Source of the DNA: Gemmatimonadota bacterium
GTDB taxonomy: Bacteria > Gemmatimonadota > Gemmatimonadetes > Gemmatimonadales > Gemmatimonadaceae
Reading direction: 5' to 3'
Assembly: GCA_028287225.1 (NCBI GenBank)
Contig: JAQBPZ010000015.1
Coordinates: 1 to 16,222, forward strand
Length of the DNA stretch: 16,222 bases
The notes beneath the pieces were generated by a model, which saw only the letters and a program-made list of their open reading frames with translations, had not been told where the DNA came from and did not search any database. Position 1 is the stretch's first letter; the number at the start of each line of letters is the position of its first letter. Below, piece by piece: positions 1-6,961 of the stretch. The position numbers and the translations under genes were made by a program.

Positions 1-97
1 CGGTCGGGGGCGGAGGTCGTCATGCTGGACGGGAAGGGTTCGCGGGCACCCGGCGGGCCGGTCCTCCAAAGCTACAGCATCCGCGCGCCCGCCGCCG

Positions 98-1138
98 CTA
101 CTGCTGGATGGGCCGGGTGCACACGGACAGCTCGCCATCGCCGGCCATCATGCCGCTCTGCAGCAGGTCGCGGATGACGCGGGCCCGCTGCTCGTAGGTG
201 TCGGCGTTGCGCGCGTAGGTGGTGGCGGCCCGGACGCTCCCGCGATCCGTGGCGCGGTCCCGCAGCCGCATCGCCATCTCCGCGCTCTCCTCCAGGGCCC
301 GCAGCGCCGTCCACAGCGCGGCCTCGATCGACGCGCCCTGCTCCGAAAAGAGAACCTCGGCGGTGAACGCGTGCCCCACGCGGCACCGGTACTGCTGGGT
401 GCCCTCGATGTCGACCTCGAAGATGCCGCCGTGGCATTCGGGACAGGTGAGCCCCGACGATACGCCGCTGCGCGCCAGGGCCTCGACTTCCGGTTCGCCC
501 AGCTCCACGGGGTCGGGCACCGGCAGGGAGCGACGGGAACGGTGCGTGGTCATCTCGGGCACCTCCGGCACGGGGTCGGACAGGAGCGCCAGCAGGTGGC
601 GCGCGATCTGGTCCAGCGGGAGCACCGTGGCCGAGGGGACCTCGGCGAGCGCGGCGGCGGGCATGCTCGGATACACGCATTCGGCGGGGTCCTGCACCAG
701 CACCGTGCCCCCCGCGCCGGCGACGGCATCCGCGCCGGCGGACCCGTCGTTCAGGTTGCCGGACAGGACCACGCAGATCACGCGCGGGCCGTAGCTCGCC
801 GCCGCCGAGCGGAACAGCGGATCGATGGCTGGCCGATGACCGTTCTCGCGCGGACCGCGGAGCACGCGCACCGCGCCCGGCTTCACGAGCAGGTGATGGT
901 CCGGCGGCGCGACGTACACGATGCTCGGCTCCGTTGCATCGTGGTCCGCCGGGTGCCGCGCGGTGAGGTGGCCGACCCGCGTCAGGATGCTCGGGAGCGC
1001 GCTGACCGTCGCCGGCACGTGCACCGTGACGAAGACGCGCGCCGCGAGGGCGGCCGGCAGCCCCGGCATCAGCCGGATGAGTCCCTCCACCGCGCCGGCG
1101 GACCCGCCGATGACGATGATGTCGCGCGAGATTGCCAT
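98..1138 (-). CDS. CheB-type protein-glutamate methylesterase, no receiver domain, C-terminal Cys/His motif
   Basis: A 346-residue protein. Residues 1-185 are a CheB methylesterase domain, the family that removes methyl groups from glutamates of chemoreceptors in the cytoplasm. The expected Ser-His-Asp triad is visible: Ser13 in GGSAGAVEGL, His40 in VHVPA and Asp131 in SGNLNDGSAG. There is no N-terminal response-regulator receiver, unlike classical CheB (about 350 residues with receiver). Residues 228-330 instead hold a Cys/His cluster (CPEC at 232-235, CRVGH at 252-256) that could bind zinc, then a charged helical stretch. This layout is familiar from stand-alone CheB-like proteins of soil bacteria. 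The start is the ATG at 1136-1138; no clear Shine-Dalgarno is seen. It lies 58 bp downstream of the histidine kinase gene, probably in the same transcript. No receptor or CheR is visible, so the substrate is unknown. The esterase family is sure; a role in chemotaxis is not. Confidence 0.93.
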   Translation of the reverse strand: MAISRDIIVIGGSAGAVEGLIRLMPGLPAALAARVFVTVHVPATVSALPSILTRVGHLTARHPADHDATEPSIVYVAPPDHHLLVKPGAVRVLRGPRENGHRPAIDPLFRSAAASYGPRVICVVLSGNLNDGSAGADAVAGAGGTVLVQDPAECVYPSMPAAALAEVPSATVLPLDQIARHLLALLSDPVPEVPEMTTHRSRRSLPVPDPVELGEPEVEALARSGVSSGLTCPECHGGIFEVDIEGTQQYRCRVGHAFTAEVLFSEQGASIEAALWTALRALEESAEMAMRLRDRATDRGSVRAATTYARNADTYEQRARVIRDLLQSGMMAGDGELSVCTRPIQQ

Positions 1139-1172
1139 GCGAAACCCGGGTGCATTTCCCCGGCCAGCGCGT

Positions 1173-1192
1173 GCGGCCGATCGTCCGGCCGC
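1173..1192. repeat. GC hairpin between kinase and cheB genes
   Basis: The arms GCGGCCG (1173-1179) and CGGCCGC (1186-1192) are perfectly complementary around a six-base loop. The hairpin starts just after the kinase stop codon on the minus strand. No T-run follows, so it is not a convincing intrinsic terminator. It could slow mRNA decay or be neutral. Confidence 0.45.
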
Positions 1193-1196
1193 GCGA

Positions 1197-2585
1197 TCAG
1201 CCGGCGGGGAGCCTCAGCTCGAACCGATTGCCCTCGACACCGTCGTCCGACAGCGTCAGGTCGCCCCGCATCGCGCGCGCCAGCCGCCGGCTGATCGGCA
1301 GGCCGAGGCCCGACCCCTCGGACGACCGCTCGGGGTGGACGTAGGGCTCGAAGATCAGCTCGCGCAGCTCCGCCGCGATGGGCGTGCCCCTGTCGGCGAC
1401 CGCCAGCACGACGTCGTCGCGGTCGCGCCACGCGGACACGCGCACCGTCTCGCCCGGGGGGCCGAACTTGAGGGCGTTCGTGAGGAGGTTCATCACGATC
1501 TGCCGGCTCTTCTCCGCGTCGGCGCGCGCGACGAGCCCGCCGGTGTCGCACTCGATGGTGACCCCGGCCCGCTCGGCGTGCGGACGCACCAGGTCCAGCG
1601 CCATGTCGCAGACCTCGGACAGCGGCACGGGACCGATCGACAGCTCGACGCGTCCGCTCTCGATGCGCGCATAGTCGAGCAACTGGTCCAGCAGGCGGAG
1701 GATGTGCTGCTGCCCGCGCTGCATGCGGTCCACGTCGCTGCGCTGGGCGGGGAGGAGCGGACCGTGGACCTCGAGCGACAGGAGCTCGGAGTAGCCGATG
1801 ATCGCCTGGAGGGGGGTGCGGACCTCGTGGCTGAGGAACGCCAGGAACTCGGACTTCCGCTGGCTCGCGAGGGCCTCGGCCTGGTGCACCACTCGCAGCT
1901 CGGCGAGGGCGGCTCGCAGCGCCGCCGTCCGCTCGGTGACCGCCTGCTCCAGCACCGCCTGGAGGCGCTCGTTCTCGCGCTGCGCCGCCCGTTCCAACGT
2001 CACGTCGCGGAGGAGCCAGCGGAAGCCGACGCACTGCGCGTCCGACTGCATCACGGGTGCGATGTGCGCGTCGATGTCGACGAGCCGCTGGCCGCGTCCG
2101 CGGAGGACGAGGTGCATGGACGCCTGCGTGCCGCTCGACGCGATGGCGTCCAGGCGGTGCCGGAACGCGCGTCGCCCCGGCTCCACGACGTACGAGATGA
2201 GCGGCTTGCGGCGCAGGCGGGCCGGGTCGACGGCCAGCAGGGTGGAGGCGGCGACGTTGGCCTCGTCGATGCCGCCGGCCAGGTCGGTGACGAGGTACGC
2301 GTCGGGCGCCAGGTCGAAGAGCTCGCGGTAGCGCCGCTGTTCGGCAGCGAGGAGCGCGTTGACGCGGACGACCTCGTCGTGCTGGACGCGCAGCTCTTCC
2401 TCGGCGACGCTGAGCTCCTCCATGAGGACGTCCACGTCGCCATGCGCGCGCGAGGTGCGGATGACCGAGTCGCGGATCACGCGCACGCGCGAGCCCAGCT
2501 CGTCGATGGCGTCGGCGCTCACCCGGGGTGCGGGCGGCGGCTCGATGGCGGGCAGGCCGGGCGGGATCGGACGATCGTGCTGCAT
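1197..2585 (-). CDS. Soluble PAS-domain sensor histidine kinase
   Basis: A 462-residue kinase from the ATG at 2583-2585. Order: an N-terminal tail; a Glu-rich helical segment at about 52-85; a PAS domain at about 85-198 (RELFDLAPDAYLVTDLAG); a short coiled coil at 198-245; a HisKA domain with the H-box FLSHEVRTPLQ and predicted phospho-acceptor His253; and a HATPase domain with N-box residues around 364-372 (VMNLLTNAL) and the G2 box GSGLGLPIS at about 424-432. The G1 box reads DRGTPI instead of the usual DxGxGI. No membrane segment is visible, so it should sense a cytoplasmic signal. No response regulator is fused or adjacent; the neighbour downstream is CheB-like. A longer reading frame to 2675 exists but would run across a terminator hairpin, so the shorter start is preferred. 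No clear Shine-Dalgarno is seen at either start. Confidence 0.92.
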   Translation of the reverse strand: MQHDRPIPPGLPAIEPPPAPRVSADAIDELGSRVRVIRDSVIRTSRAHGDVDVLMEELSVAEEELRVQHDEVVRVNALLAAEQRRYRELFDLAPDAYLVTDLAGGIDEANVAASTLLAVDPARLRRKPLISYVVEPGRRAFRHRLDAIASSGTQASMHLVLRGRGQRLVDIDAHIAPVMQSDAQCVGFRWLLRDVTLERAAQRENERLQAVLEQAVTERTAALRAALAELRVVHQAEALASQRKSEFLAFLSHEVRTPLQAIIGYSELLSLEVHGPLLPAQRSDVDRMQRGQQHILRLLDQLLDYARIESGRVELSIGPVPLSEVCDMALDLVRPHAERAGVTIECDTGGLVARADAEKSRQIVMNLLTNALKFGPPGETVRVSAWRDRDDVVLAVADRGTPIAAELRELIFEPYVHPERSSEGSGLGLPISRRLARAMRGDLTLSDDGVEGNRFELRLPAG

Positions 2586-2638
2586 CGGGGCGCGATTCCG
2601 GGAAGCGGAGGAGGCCGGCCTGCCGAGCGATCCCCCTG

Positions 2639-2677
2639 AAAAGATCCGTGCGGAGGGCAGCAGCGCCCTCCGCACGG
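2639..2677 (-). terminator. Intrinsic terminator after the acidic protein gene
   Basis: A 13-bp perfect stem (2646-2658 with 2665-2677, core GTGCGGAGGGC) closes a six-base loop. On the minus strand it is followed by ATCTTTT, with the T-run at 2639-2642. It lies 12 bp past the stop codon of the acidic gene and separates it from the histidine kinase, which begins only about 50 bp further on. Confidence 0.8.
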
Positions 2678-2689
2678 GTGATCCATCAG

Positions 2690-3016
2690 CTATTCATCGA
2701 ACGGCTTGCCGGGCCGGGCGTCCTCATCGTCGTCGAGGCCGTCCAGATCGTCATCGAGGTCGAGATCGTCGTCATCCTCGTCCTCGTCGTCATCCTCGTC
2801 CTCGTCATCCTCGTCGTCGTCTTCCTCGTCGTCGTCGTCATCATCGAGGTCGTCGTCATCGAGGTCGAGGTCGTCATCCTCGTCGTCGTCGAGATCTTCG
2901 TCGTCGAGGTCTTCGTCCTCGAGGTCCTCGTCGTCGTCCTTGGGCGACAGCGAGAGCGGGCCGACGGCGGCGGCAGGCATGCCGATCGGCTCCGACATCT
3001 CGAACAGGTCCGGCAT
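2690..3016 (-). CDS. Extremely acidic Asp/Glu-rich hypothetical protein
   Basis: A 108-residue protein of unknown function. Residues 1-26 are ordinary (start MPDLFEMSEPIGMPAAAVG). Residues 27 to about 99 consist almost only of Asp and Glu, with scattered Leu and one Gly, and the tail ends RPGKPFDE. The net charge must be extremely negative. No fold, signal peptide or membrane segment is seen. The start ATG at 3014-3016 has GGAG about 10 bases upstream. It lies 50 bp downstream of bipA on the same strand and ends at a strong intrinsic terminator, so it may be the last gene of a bipA transcript. Acidic low-complexity proteins of this kind can act as DNA mimics, cation buffers or binders of basic proteins, but none of these is shown here. 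The opposite strand also reads open because the tract is built of GAC/GAG/GAT codons; gene start, Shine-Dalgarno and terminator all support the minus strand. Confidence 0.75.
   Translation of the reverse strand: MPDLFEMSEPIGMPAAAVGPLSLSPKDDDEDLEDEDLDDEDLDDDEDDDLDLDDDDLDDDDDDEEDDDEDDEDEDDDEDEDDDDLDLDDDLDGLDDDEDARPGKPFDE
2706..2940. repeat. Triplet low-complexity tract encoding the Asp/Glu run
   Basis: About 235 bp made almost wholly of GTC, CTC and ATC triplets on the plus strand (GAC, GAG, GAT on the minus strand). It is imperfect, since Asp and Glu codons alternate without a fixed longer unit. Such tracts can change length by slippage in steps of three without breaking the frame. Confidence 0.8.
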
Positions 3017-3057
3017 TGCTCAGGTCTCCGGTGAGGATTCAGTAAGTGTCAGTGCAC

Positions 3058-3078
3058 CGGGTGTCGCTATGACACCCG
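3058..3078. repeat. Hairpin overlapping the bipA stop codon
   Basis: The arms CGGGTGTC (3058-3065) and GACACCCG (3071-3078) pair perfectly around the loop GCTAT. The bipA stop (3067-3069) lies in the loop. No T-run follows on the minus strand, so termination here is doubtful; read-through into the acidic gene is plausible. Confidence 0.5.
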
Positions 3079-4899
3079 TTCACGCTTTGCTTCTCGCGAG
3101 GTCTTCTTGCGATCGCTCTGGGAGAGGAGGCGCTTGCGCAGCCGGATGGACTGGGGCGTCACCTCGATCAGCTCGTCGTCTTCGATATACTCAAGCGCGC
3201 CTTCCAGCGTCAACTCCCGCGGCGGTTCCAGGCGGATGTTCTCGTCGGTGCCGGTGGTGCGCATGTTGGACAGCTTCTTTTCCTTCGTCGGATTCACGTC
3301 CATGTCGCCCGGACGCGAGTTCTCGCCGACGATCATGCCTTCATAGACCGGCTCGCCAGGCGAGACGAACAGCGTGGAGCGCTCCTGCAGTGCGGCGAGA
3401 GCGAACGCGATGATCGTGCCGTTTTCCATGGAGACGAGCGTGCCGCGCATGCGTGTCGCGAGCCCGCCGGCCCAGCTCCCGTATTCCAGGAAGCGGTGAT
3501 GCATGATGCCGGTGCCGCGCGTGTCGGTGAGGAACTCCGAGCGGTAGCCGAAGAGTCCGCGTGCGGGAATGCGGTAGAGCACGCGGGTGAGCCCCTGCCC
3601 CGGATTCCGCATCTCGATCATCTCGCCGCGACGCGGTCCGAGCTTCTCGATGACGGCGCCGAGGAACTCCTCCGGCACGTCGATCGCCAGCTCCTCGTAC
3701 GGCTCGAGCTTCTCGCCGTTCAAGCCGGTCTTCGTGATGACGCGGGGCCGCGACACCTGGAACTCGTAGCCCTCGCGCCGCATCGTCTCGATCAGGATGG
3801 AGAGATGCAGCTCGCCGCGGCCGCTCACGGTCCACGTGTCGGTGGAGCCGGTGTCCTCGACCTTGAGGGCGACGTTCCGCTCCAGCTCCTTGTACAGCCG
3901 GTCCTTCACCTGGCGGGAGGTGACGAACTTCCCCTCCTTGCCGGCGAAGGGGGAGTTGTTGACGAGGAAGTCGACGCTGATCGTCGGCTCCTCCACGGCG
4001 ATGCCCTCGAGGCGCTCGGGATGCTCGAGGTCCGTGACGGTGAGCCCGATCTCCACGCCCTCGAGGCCCGCGAGGGAGACGATCTCGCCGGCCGGCGCGC
4101 TCTGCACCTCGATGCGCTCGAGGCCCTCGTACACGTAGAGCTTCGTGACCTTCGCCTGCTCGTTCTTCTGGTTCACGTCCATCGGCAGCAGCAGCACCTG
4201 GTCGCCGACCTTCACCGTCCCGCGCTCGATGCGGCCGATGCCGAGCCGTCCGAGATAGGGGGAGAAGTCGATCGTCGAGATGAGCATCTGGAAGGGCGCG
4301 GCCTCGTCGCTCGGCGCTTCCGGCACGCTCTCCAGGATCATGTCGAACAGCGGGGTCAGGTCCACCGGCGGGTCGTCCATGTCGCGGATCGCGAAGCCTT
4401 CGCGCGCCGACGCGTAGATCACCGGGGCATCGAGCTGGGCCTCGGTGGCCTCGAGCTCGATGAAGAGGTCGAGCACCTCGTCGTGCACGCGCATCGGGTC
4501 GGCGCCGGGGCGGTCGACCTTGTTGATGACGACGATCGGGGTGCGGCCCAGCTCGAGCGCCTTGCGGAGCACGAAGCGGGTCTGCGGCATGGGGCCGTCG
4601 AAGGCATCGACGACGAGCAGCACGCCGTCGACCATGCGGAGGATCCGCTCCACCTCACCGCCGAAGTCGGCGTGTCCGGGGGTGTCCACGACGTTGATCT
4701 TCGTGTCCTTCCACCGGATGGAAGTGTTCTTGGCGAGGATGGTGATTCCGCGCTCGCGCTCGAGCGGATTGGAATCCATCACGCGTTCGGCGACGACCTG
4801 ATTGTCCCGGAAGGCGCCGGACTGGCGGAGCATCTTGTCGACGAGGGTCGTCTTCCCGTGATCGACGTGCGCGATGATGGCGACATTACGAATCTGCAT
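3067..4899 (-). CDS. typA: Ribosome-associated translational GTPase TypA/BipA
   Basis: A 610-residue protein, close to the 600-615 usual for the family. TypA/BipA is an EF-G-like GTPase that binds the 70S ribosome and supports 50S assembly and growth under stress or cold. All G motifs are visible: G1 AHVDHGKTTLVD at 10-21, G2 RGITI, G3 DTPGHADF, G4 NKVDRPGAD and G5 YASAREG. Domain II and the EF-G III/V-like domains follow (for example DVPEEFLGAVIEKLGPRRGEM), then the BipA-specific C-terminal domain. The start ATG at 4897-4899 gives the canonical MQIRNVAIIAHVDHGKTTLV; the frame stays open far upstream but that part is not conserved-looking. A promoter-like pair lies immediately upstream. The acidic protein gene follows 50 bp downstream. 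Nothing is missing or broken. Confidence 0.98.
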   Translation of the reverse strand: MQIRNVAIIAHVDHGKTTLVDKMLRQSGAFRDNQVVAERVMDSNPLERERGITILAKNTSIRWKDTKINVVDTPGHADFGGEVERILRMVDGVLLVVDAFDGPMPQTRFVLRKALELGRTPIVVINKVDRPGADPMRVHDEVLDLFIELEATEAQLDAPVIYASAREGFAIRDMDDPPVDLTPLFDMILESVPEAPSDEAAPFQMLISTIDFSPYLGRLGIGRIERGTVKVGDQVLLLPMDVNQKNEQAKVTKLYVYEGLERIEVQSAPAGEIVSLAGLEGVEIGLTVTDLEHPERLEGIAVEEPTISVDFLVNNSPFAGKEGKFVTSRQVKDRLYKELERNVALKVEDTGSTDTWTVSGRGELHLSILIETMRREGYEFQVSRPRVITKTGLNGEKLEPYEELAIDVPEEFLGAVIEKLGPRRGEMIEMRNPGQGLTRVLYRIPARGLFGYRSEFLTDTRGTGIMHHRFLEYGSWAGGLATRMRGTLVSMENGTIIAFALAALQERSTLFVSPGEPVYEGMIVGENSRPGDMDVNPTKEKKLSNMRTTGTDENIRLEPPRELTLEGALEYIEDDELIEVTPQSIRLRKRLLSQSDRKKTSREAKRERVS

Positions 4900-4907
4900 A
4901 GCCTGGA

Positions 4908-4937
4908 AATATAGCTCACCGAAGACATCCCAAACAA
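4908..4937 (-). promoter_or_regulatory. Putative sigma-70-type promoter of typA
   Basis: On the minus strand, TTGTTT (4937-4932) and TATATT (4913-4908) are separated by 18 bases; TATATT matches the -10 consensus at five of six positions. It stands out because the surroundings are very GC-rich. Transcription would begin about 7 bases later, within a few bases of the typA ATG, so the mRNA would be nearly leaderless. Confidence 0.45.
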
Positions 4938-5005
4938 GCTGGTCGCTGAGCCCACTTGACCTTCGGGGGTGAATCGGCCAGCGTGCAGGTGCAGGCTCAC
5001 TCAGC

Positions 5006-5013
5006 GGAGGAGG
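5006..5013 (+). promoter_or_regulatory. Strong Shine-Dalgarno of the small plus-strand gene
   Basis: GGAGGAGG sits five bases upstream of the ATG at 5019-5021. It is the best ribosome binding site in the window and decides the start in favour of 5019 over the in-frame ATG at 4956. Confidence 0.8.
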
Positions 5014-5018
5014 TACCG

Positions 5019-5228
5019 ATGCACCAGCAGCATGACCCCGCCCTGACGCCGTATCCGCATGGTCGCGGCTACGGCAACGACTACATGCGCGGCGGGGAGG
5101 TCCTTGGCGGCTACGGCTACGCGGCCCGCGAGGAGTACGACCGGCCGATCGGCGAGCTCGCCCGGACGGCGGCGAGCCCGGCGCCGAGCGCGGAGACGCC
5201 GCCCGGGCCGGAGGCCACGCAACGATAG
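5019..5228 (+). CDS. Small Gly/Tyr-rich hypothetical protein
   Basis: A 69-residue protein of no family I recognise. It has a Gly/Tyr-rich middle (RGYGNDYMRGG, then LGGYGYAAREEYDRP) and a Pro/Ala-rich tail. There is no signal peptide or membrane helix. It is supported as a real gene by three things: a perfect GGAGGAGG five bases before the ATG, third codon positions that are nearly all G or C, and an intrinsic terminator 30 bp after the stop. It is divergent from typA (119 bp between starts) and convergent with the pilT operon. A TTGACC at 4956-4961 could be a -35 element, but no good -10 is seen. Tyr/Gly-rich short proteins are often disordered or surface-associated; that is only a guess here. 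Confidence 0.7.
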   Translation: MHQQHDPALTPYPHGRGYGNDYMRGGEVLGGYGYAAREEYDRPIGELARTAASPAPSAETPPGPEATQR

Positions 5229-5259
5229 GGGCGGCGGACGCCGCACCCTCAAAACCAGA

Positions 5260-5293
5260 GCGGGGCCCCATTCGAGGGCCCCGCTTCGTGTTT
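5260..5293. terminator. Bidirectional intrinsic terminator
   Basis: A 9-bp perfect stem, GCGGGGCCC (5260-5268) with GGGCCCCGC (5276-5284), and a seven-base loop. Plus strand: followed by TTCGTGTTT, serving the small gene that stops at 5228. Minus strand: followed by TCTGGTTTT, serving the pilT-like gene whose stop is at 5305. Placement between convergent genes supports a shared terminator. Confidence 0.85.
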
Positions 5294-5304
5294 CCGCAGT
5301 GTGG

Positions 5305-6957
5305 CTACCGCTTCGCGGGAGCGGCCGGCGCCGCGGACTTCGCCGCCGGGTCCTTGTCCTCGGCGAACGCCGTGTCGATGCCGCGCGACTTGAGCGACGC
5401 CACGAAGCTCGTCTTGTCCACCGCCTTGCCGAAGCCTTCGGAGGGCTCGATGAGCTTTCCGTCGACCAGCTCGAGCAGCGCGTCGTTCAACGTCACCATG
5501 CCGAGCCGCTTGGAAGTCTGCATCACCGTGGGGATCTGGAAGGTCTTGCCCTCGCGAATGAGGTTGGAGACCGCCGGGATGGTGAGCAGGATCTCGCGCG
5601 CCGCCACGCGGCCGCCGCCGATCTTCTTGCACAGCGTCTGCGAGATGACCCCCTTGAGCGACTCGGCGAGCATGACGCGGATCTGCGCCTGCCGGTCCGC
5701 CGGGAACTGATCGATGATCCGGTCCACCGTGCCCGCCGCCGTGGTGGTGTGCAGGGTGCCGAACACGAGGTGGCCGGTCTCGGCGGTCTCGATCGCGATG
5801 GCCACCGTCTCCAGGTCGCGCAGCTCGCCGACGAGGATGATGTCCGGATCCTCGCGGAGGGCGGCCCGCAGCGCGCTCTTGAAGGAGCCGGTGTGCACGC
5901 CCACCTGCCGCTGCGTGATCACGCACTTCTTGCTCGGGTGCACGAACTCGATCGGGTCCTCGATGGTGAGGACGTGATCGCTGCGCGAGCGGTTCACCAG
6001 GTCGATCAGGGCGCAGAGGGTCGTGGACTTGCCGCTGCCCGTCGGCCCCGTGACGAGCACGAGGCCCTTGTTGAGCTGGCAGAGCTTCTGGACCTCCTGG
6101 GTGATCCCCATCTGCTCCACCGAGACGACCGTCGCGGGAATCTGGCGGAACACGGCGGCGGGCCCGTTGCGGTCCTTGAGCGCATTGGCGCGGAAGCGGG
6201 CCACGCCGCCCAGCTCGTAGGCGTAGTCGGTATCGTTGGAATCGACGTACTCGATGCGATTGCGCTCCGGCATGATCGAGCGGATCATCGCCTCCACGCC
6301 GGCCGGCTCGAGCACCGCGCCCTCCGTGCGCATCATCTCGCCATGCAGCCGGATGATCGGCGGCTCGCCGCAGCGCAGGTGCAGGTCGGAGGACCCCTTC
6401 TCCACCATCATGCGCAGCAGGCCGTCGAGCTTCGCCTTGGCCTGCACGCTGCCGGCGAACCCGGTGATCGAGGCCGACTTCTCGTTCGCCGTCTGCCCCA
6501 CCGGGGCGGCGGCGATGGCGCCGTTCGCGAGCGGAGTGGGATGGGCCGCGGGCGCCGCGATGGCCGGCCGGGCCTGCGACGGGGTGCCCGTGTCGTACCC
6601 GGGCACGTCGTTCGCCTTGTACTGGCTCGCGACGCGTTGCCGCACGCGCTCGGTCTGGTCGTCCAGCACGACGCTCGCGCGCCAGCGCTCGCCGTCGCGC
6701 TGCATGCGCACGAAGAACGCGCCGTCGTCCGAGAGATAGGGGAAGTCGGCGCCCTCGCCGGCGTCGAGGGCGGCGGCGGCTTCAGCCGGTGCCACCTCGC
6801 GGACGAGGGCGAGCACCTGGGGACCGGTCAGGGGGGTCTTCGTGACGGGGCGCGGCGAGCCGGCGATATCGAGCTCGGCGAGCTGGCTTTCATCGAGCCG
6901 GAGCGCGCTCGCGCGCTGGCTCACCATCACGGACAGAAGGCGATCGAGCTGGGCCAT
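5305..6957 (-). CDS. PilT-family type IV pilus motor ATPase with a duplicated N-terminal domain
   Basis: A 550-residue secretion/retraction ATPase; typical PilT is about 345-370. Residues 176-525 form a full PilT: N-terminal PAS-like domain 176-275, Walker A GPTGSGKST (304-312, Lys310), Asp box TIEDPIEF (331-338), Walker B DIILVGELRD (372-381), His box HLVFGTLHT (396-404), and SNLIREGKTFQIP (464-476) at the place of the AIRNLIRE retraction motif. Residues 4-98 look like a second, diverged copy of the N-terminal domain (LDRLLSVMVSQRASALRL against LDGLLRMMVEKGSSDLHL), joined by a Pro/Ala-rich linker at about 115-160. Such motors are cytoplasmic hexamers that power pilus retraction. The start is four bases after the upstream gene's stop. 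I cannot separate PilT from PilU or a gliding-type paralogue by eye. No other pilus genes are in view. Confidence 0.93.
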   Translation of the reverse strand: MAQLDRLLSVMVSQRASALRLDESQLAELDIAGSPRPVTKTPLTGPQVLALVREVAPAEAAAALDAGEGADFPYLSDDGAFFVRMQRDGERWRASVVLDDQTERVRQRVASQYKANDVPGYDTGTPSQARPAIAAPAAHPTPLANGAIAAAPVGQTANEKSASITGFAGSVQAKAKLDGLLRMMVEKGSSDLHLRCGEPPIIRLHGEMMRTEGAVLEPAGVEAMIRSIMPERNRIEYVDSNDTDYAYELGGVARFRANALKDRNGPAAVFRQIPATVVSVEQMGITQEVQKLCQLNKGLVLVTGPTGSGKSTTLCALIDLVNRSRSDHVLTIEDPIEFVHPSKKCVITQRQVGVHTGSFKSALRAALREDPDIILVGELRDLETVAIAIETAETGHLVFGTLHTTTAAGTVDRIIDQFPADRQAQIRVMLAESLKGVISQTLCKKIGGGRVAAREILLTIPAVSNLIREGKTFQIPTVMQTSKRLGMVTLNDALLELVDGKLIEPSEGFGKAVDKTSFVASLKSRGIDTAFAEDKDPAAKSAAPAAPAKR

Positions 6958-6961
6958 GCGC

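Noticed and set aside
1..23. Minus-strand ATG at 23 reading MTTSAPD off the left edge, perhaps the next gene after cheB
   Set aside because: Only seven codons are visible and no Shine-Dalgarno precedes it, so it cannot be supported.
2586..2675. Upstream start of the histidine kinase at 2675
   Set aside because: It would translate through the terminator hairpin of the preceding gene, and the added residues show no domain character.
2528..3413. Plus-strand frames across the triplet tract: one rich in Val/Ile/Leu (2528-3034) and one with long poly-Ser (2706-3413)
   Set aside because: They are reflections of GAC/GAG/GAT codons of the minus-strand acidic gene. The minus strand has the Shine-Dalgarno, start and terminator.
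3496..4914. Long 472-residue open frame on the plus strand opposite typA
   Set aside because: High GC leaves long antisense frames open. The composition is biased (His/Asp/Arg/Leu) and the opposite strand is an intact TypA.
4956..5018. Upstream ATG at 4956 for the small plus-strand gene
   Set aside because: No Shine-Dalgarno precedes it, while the ATG at 5019 has a perfect one.
4900..5271. N-terminal extension of the typA frame to 5271
   Set aside because: The canonical TypA start is at 4899 and the extension overlaps the small plus-strand gene, its Shine-Dalgarno and part of the terminator.
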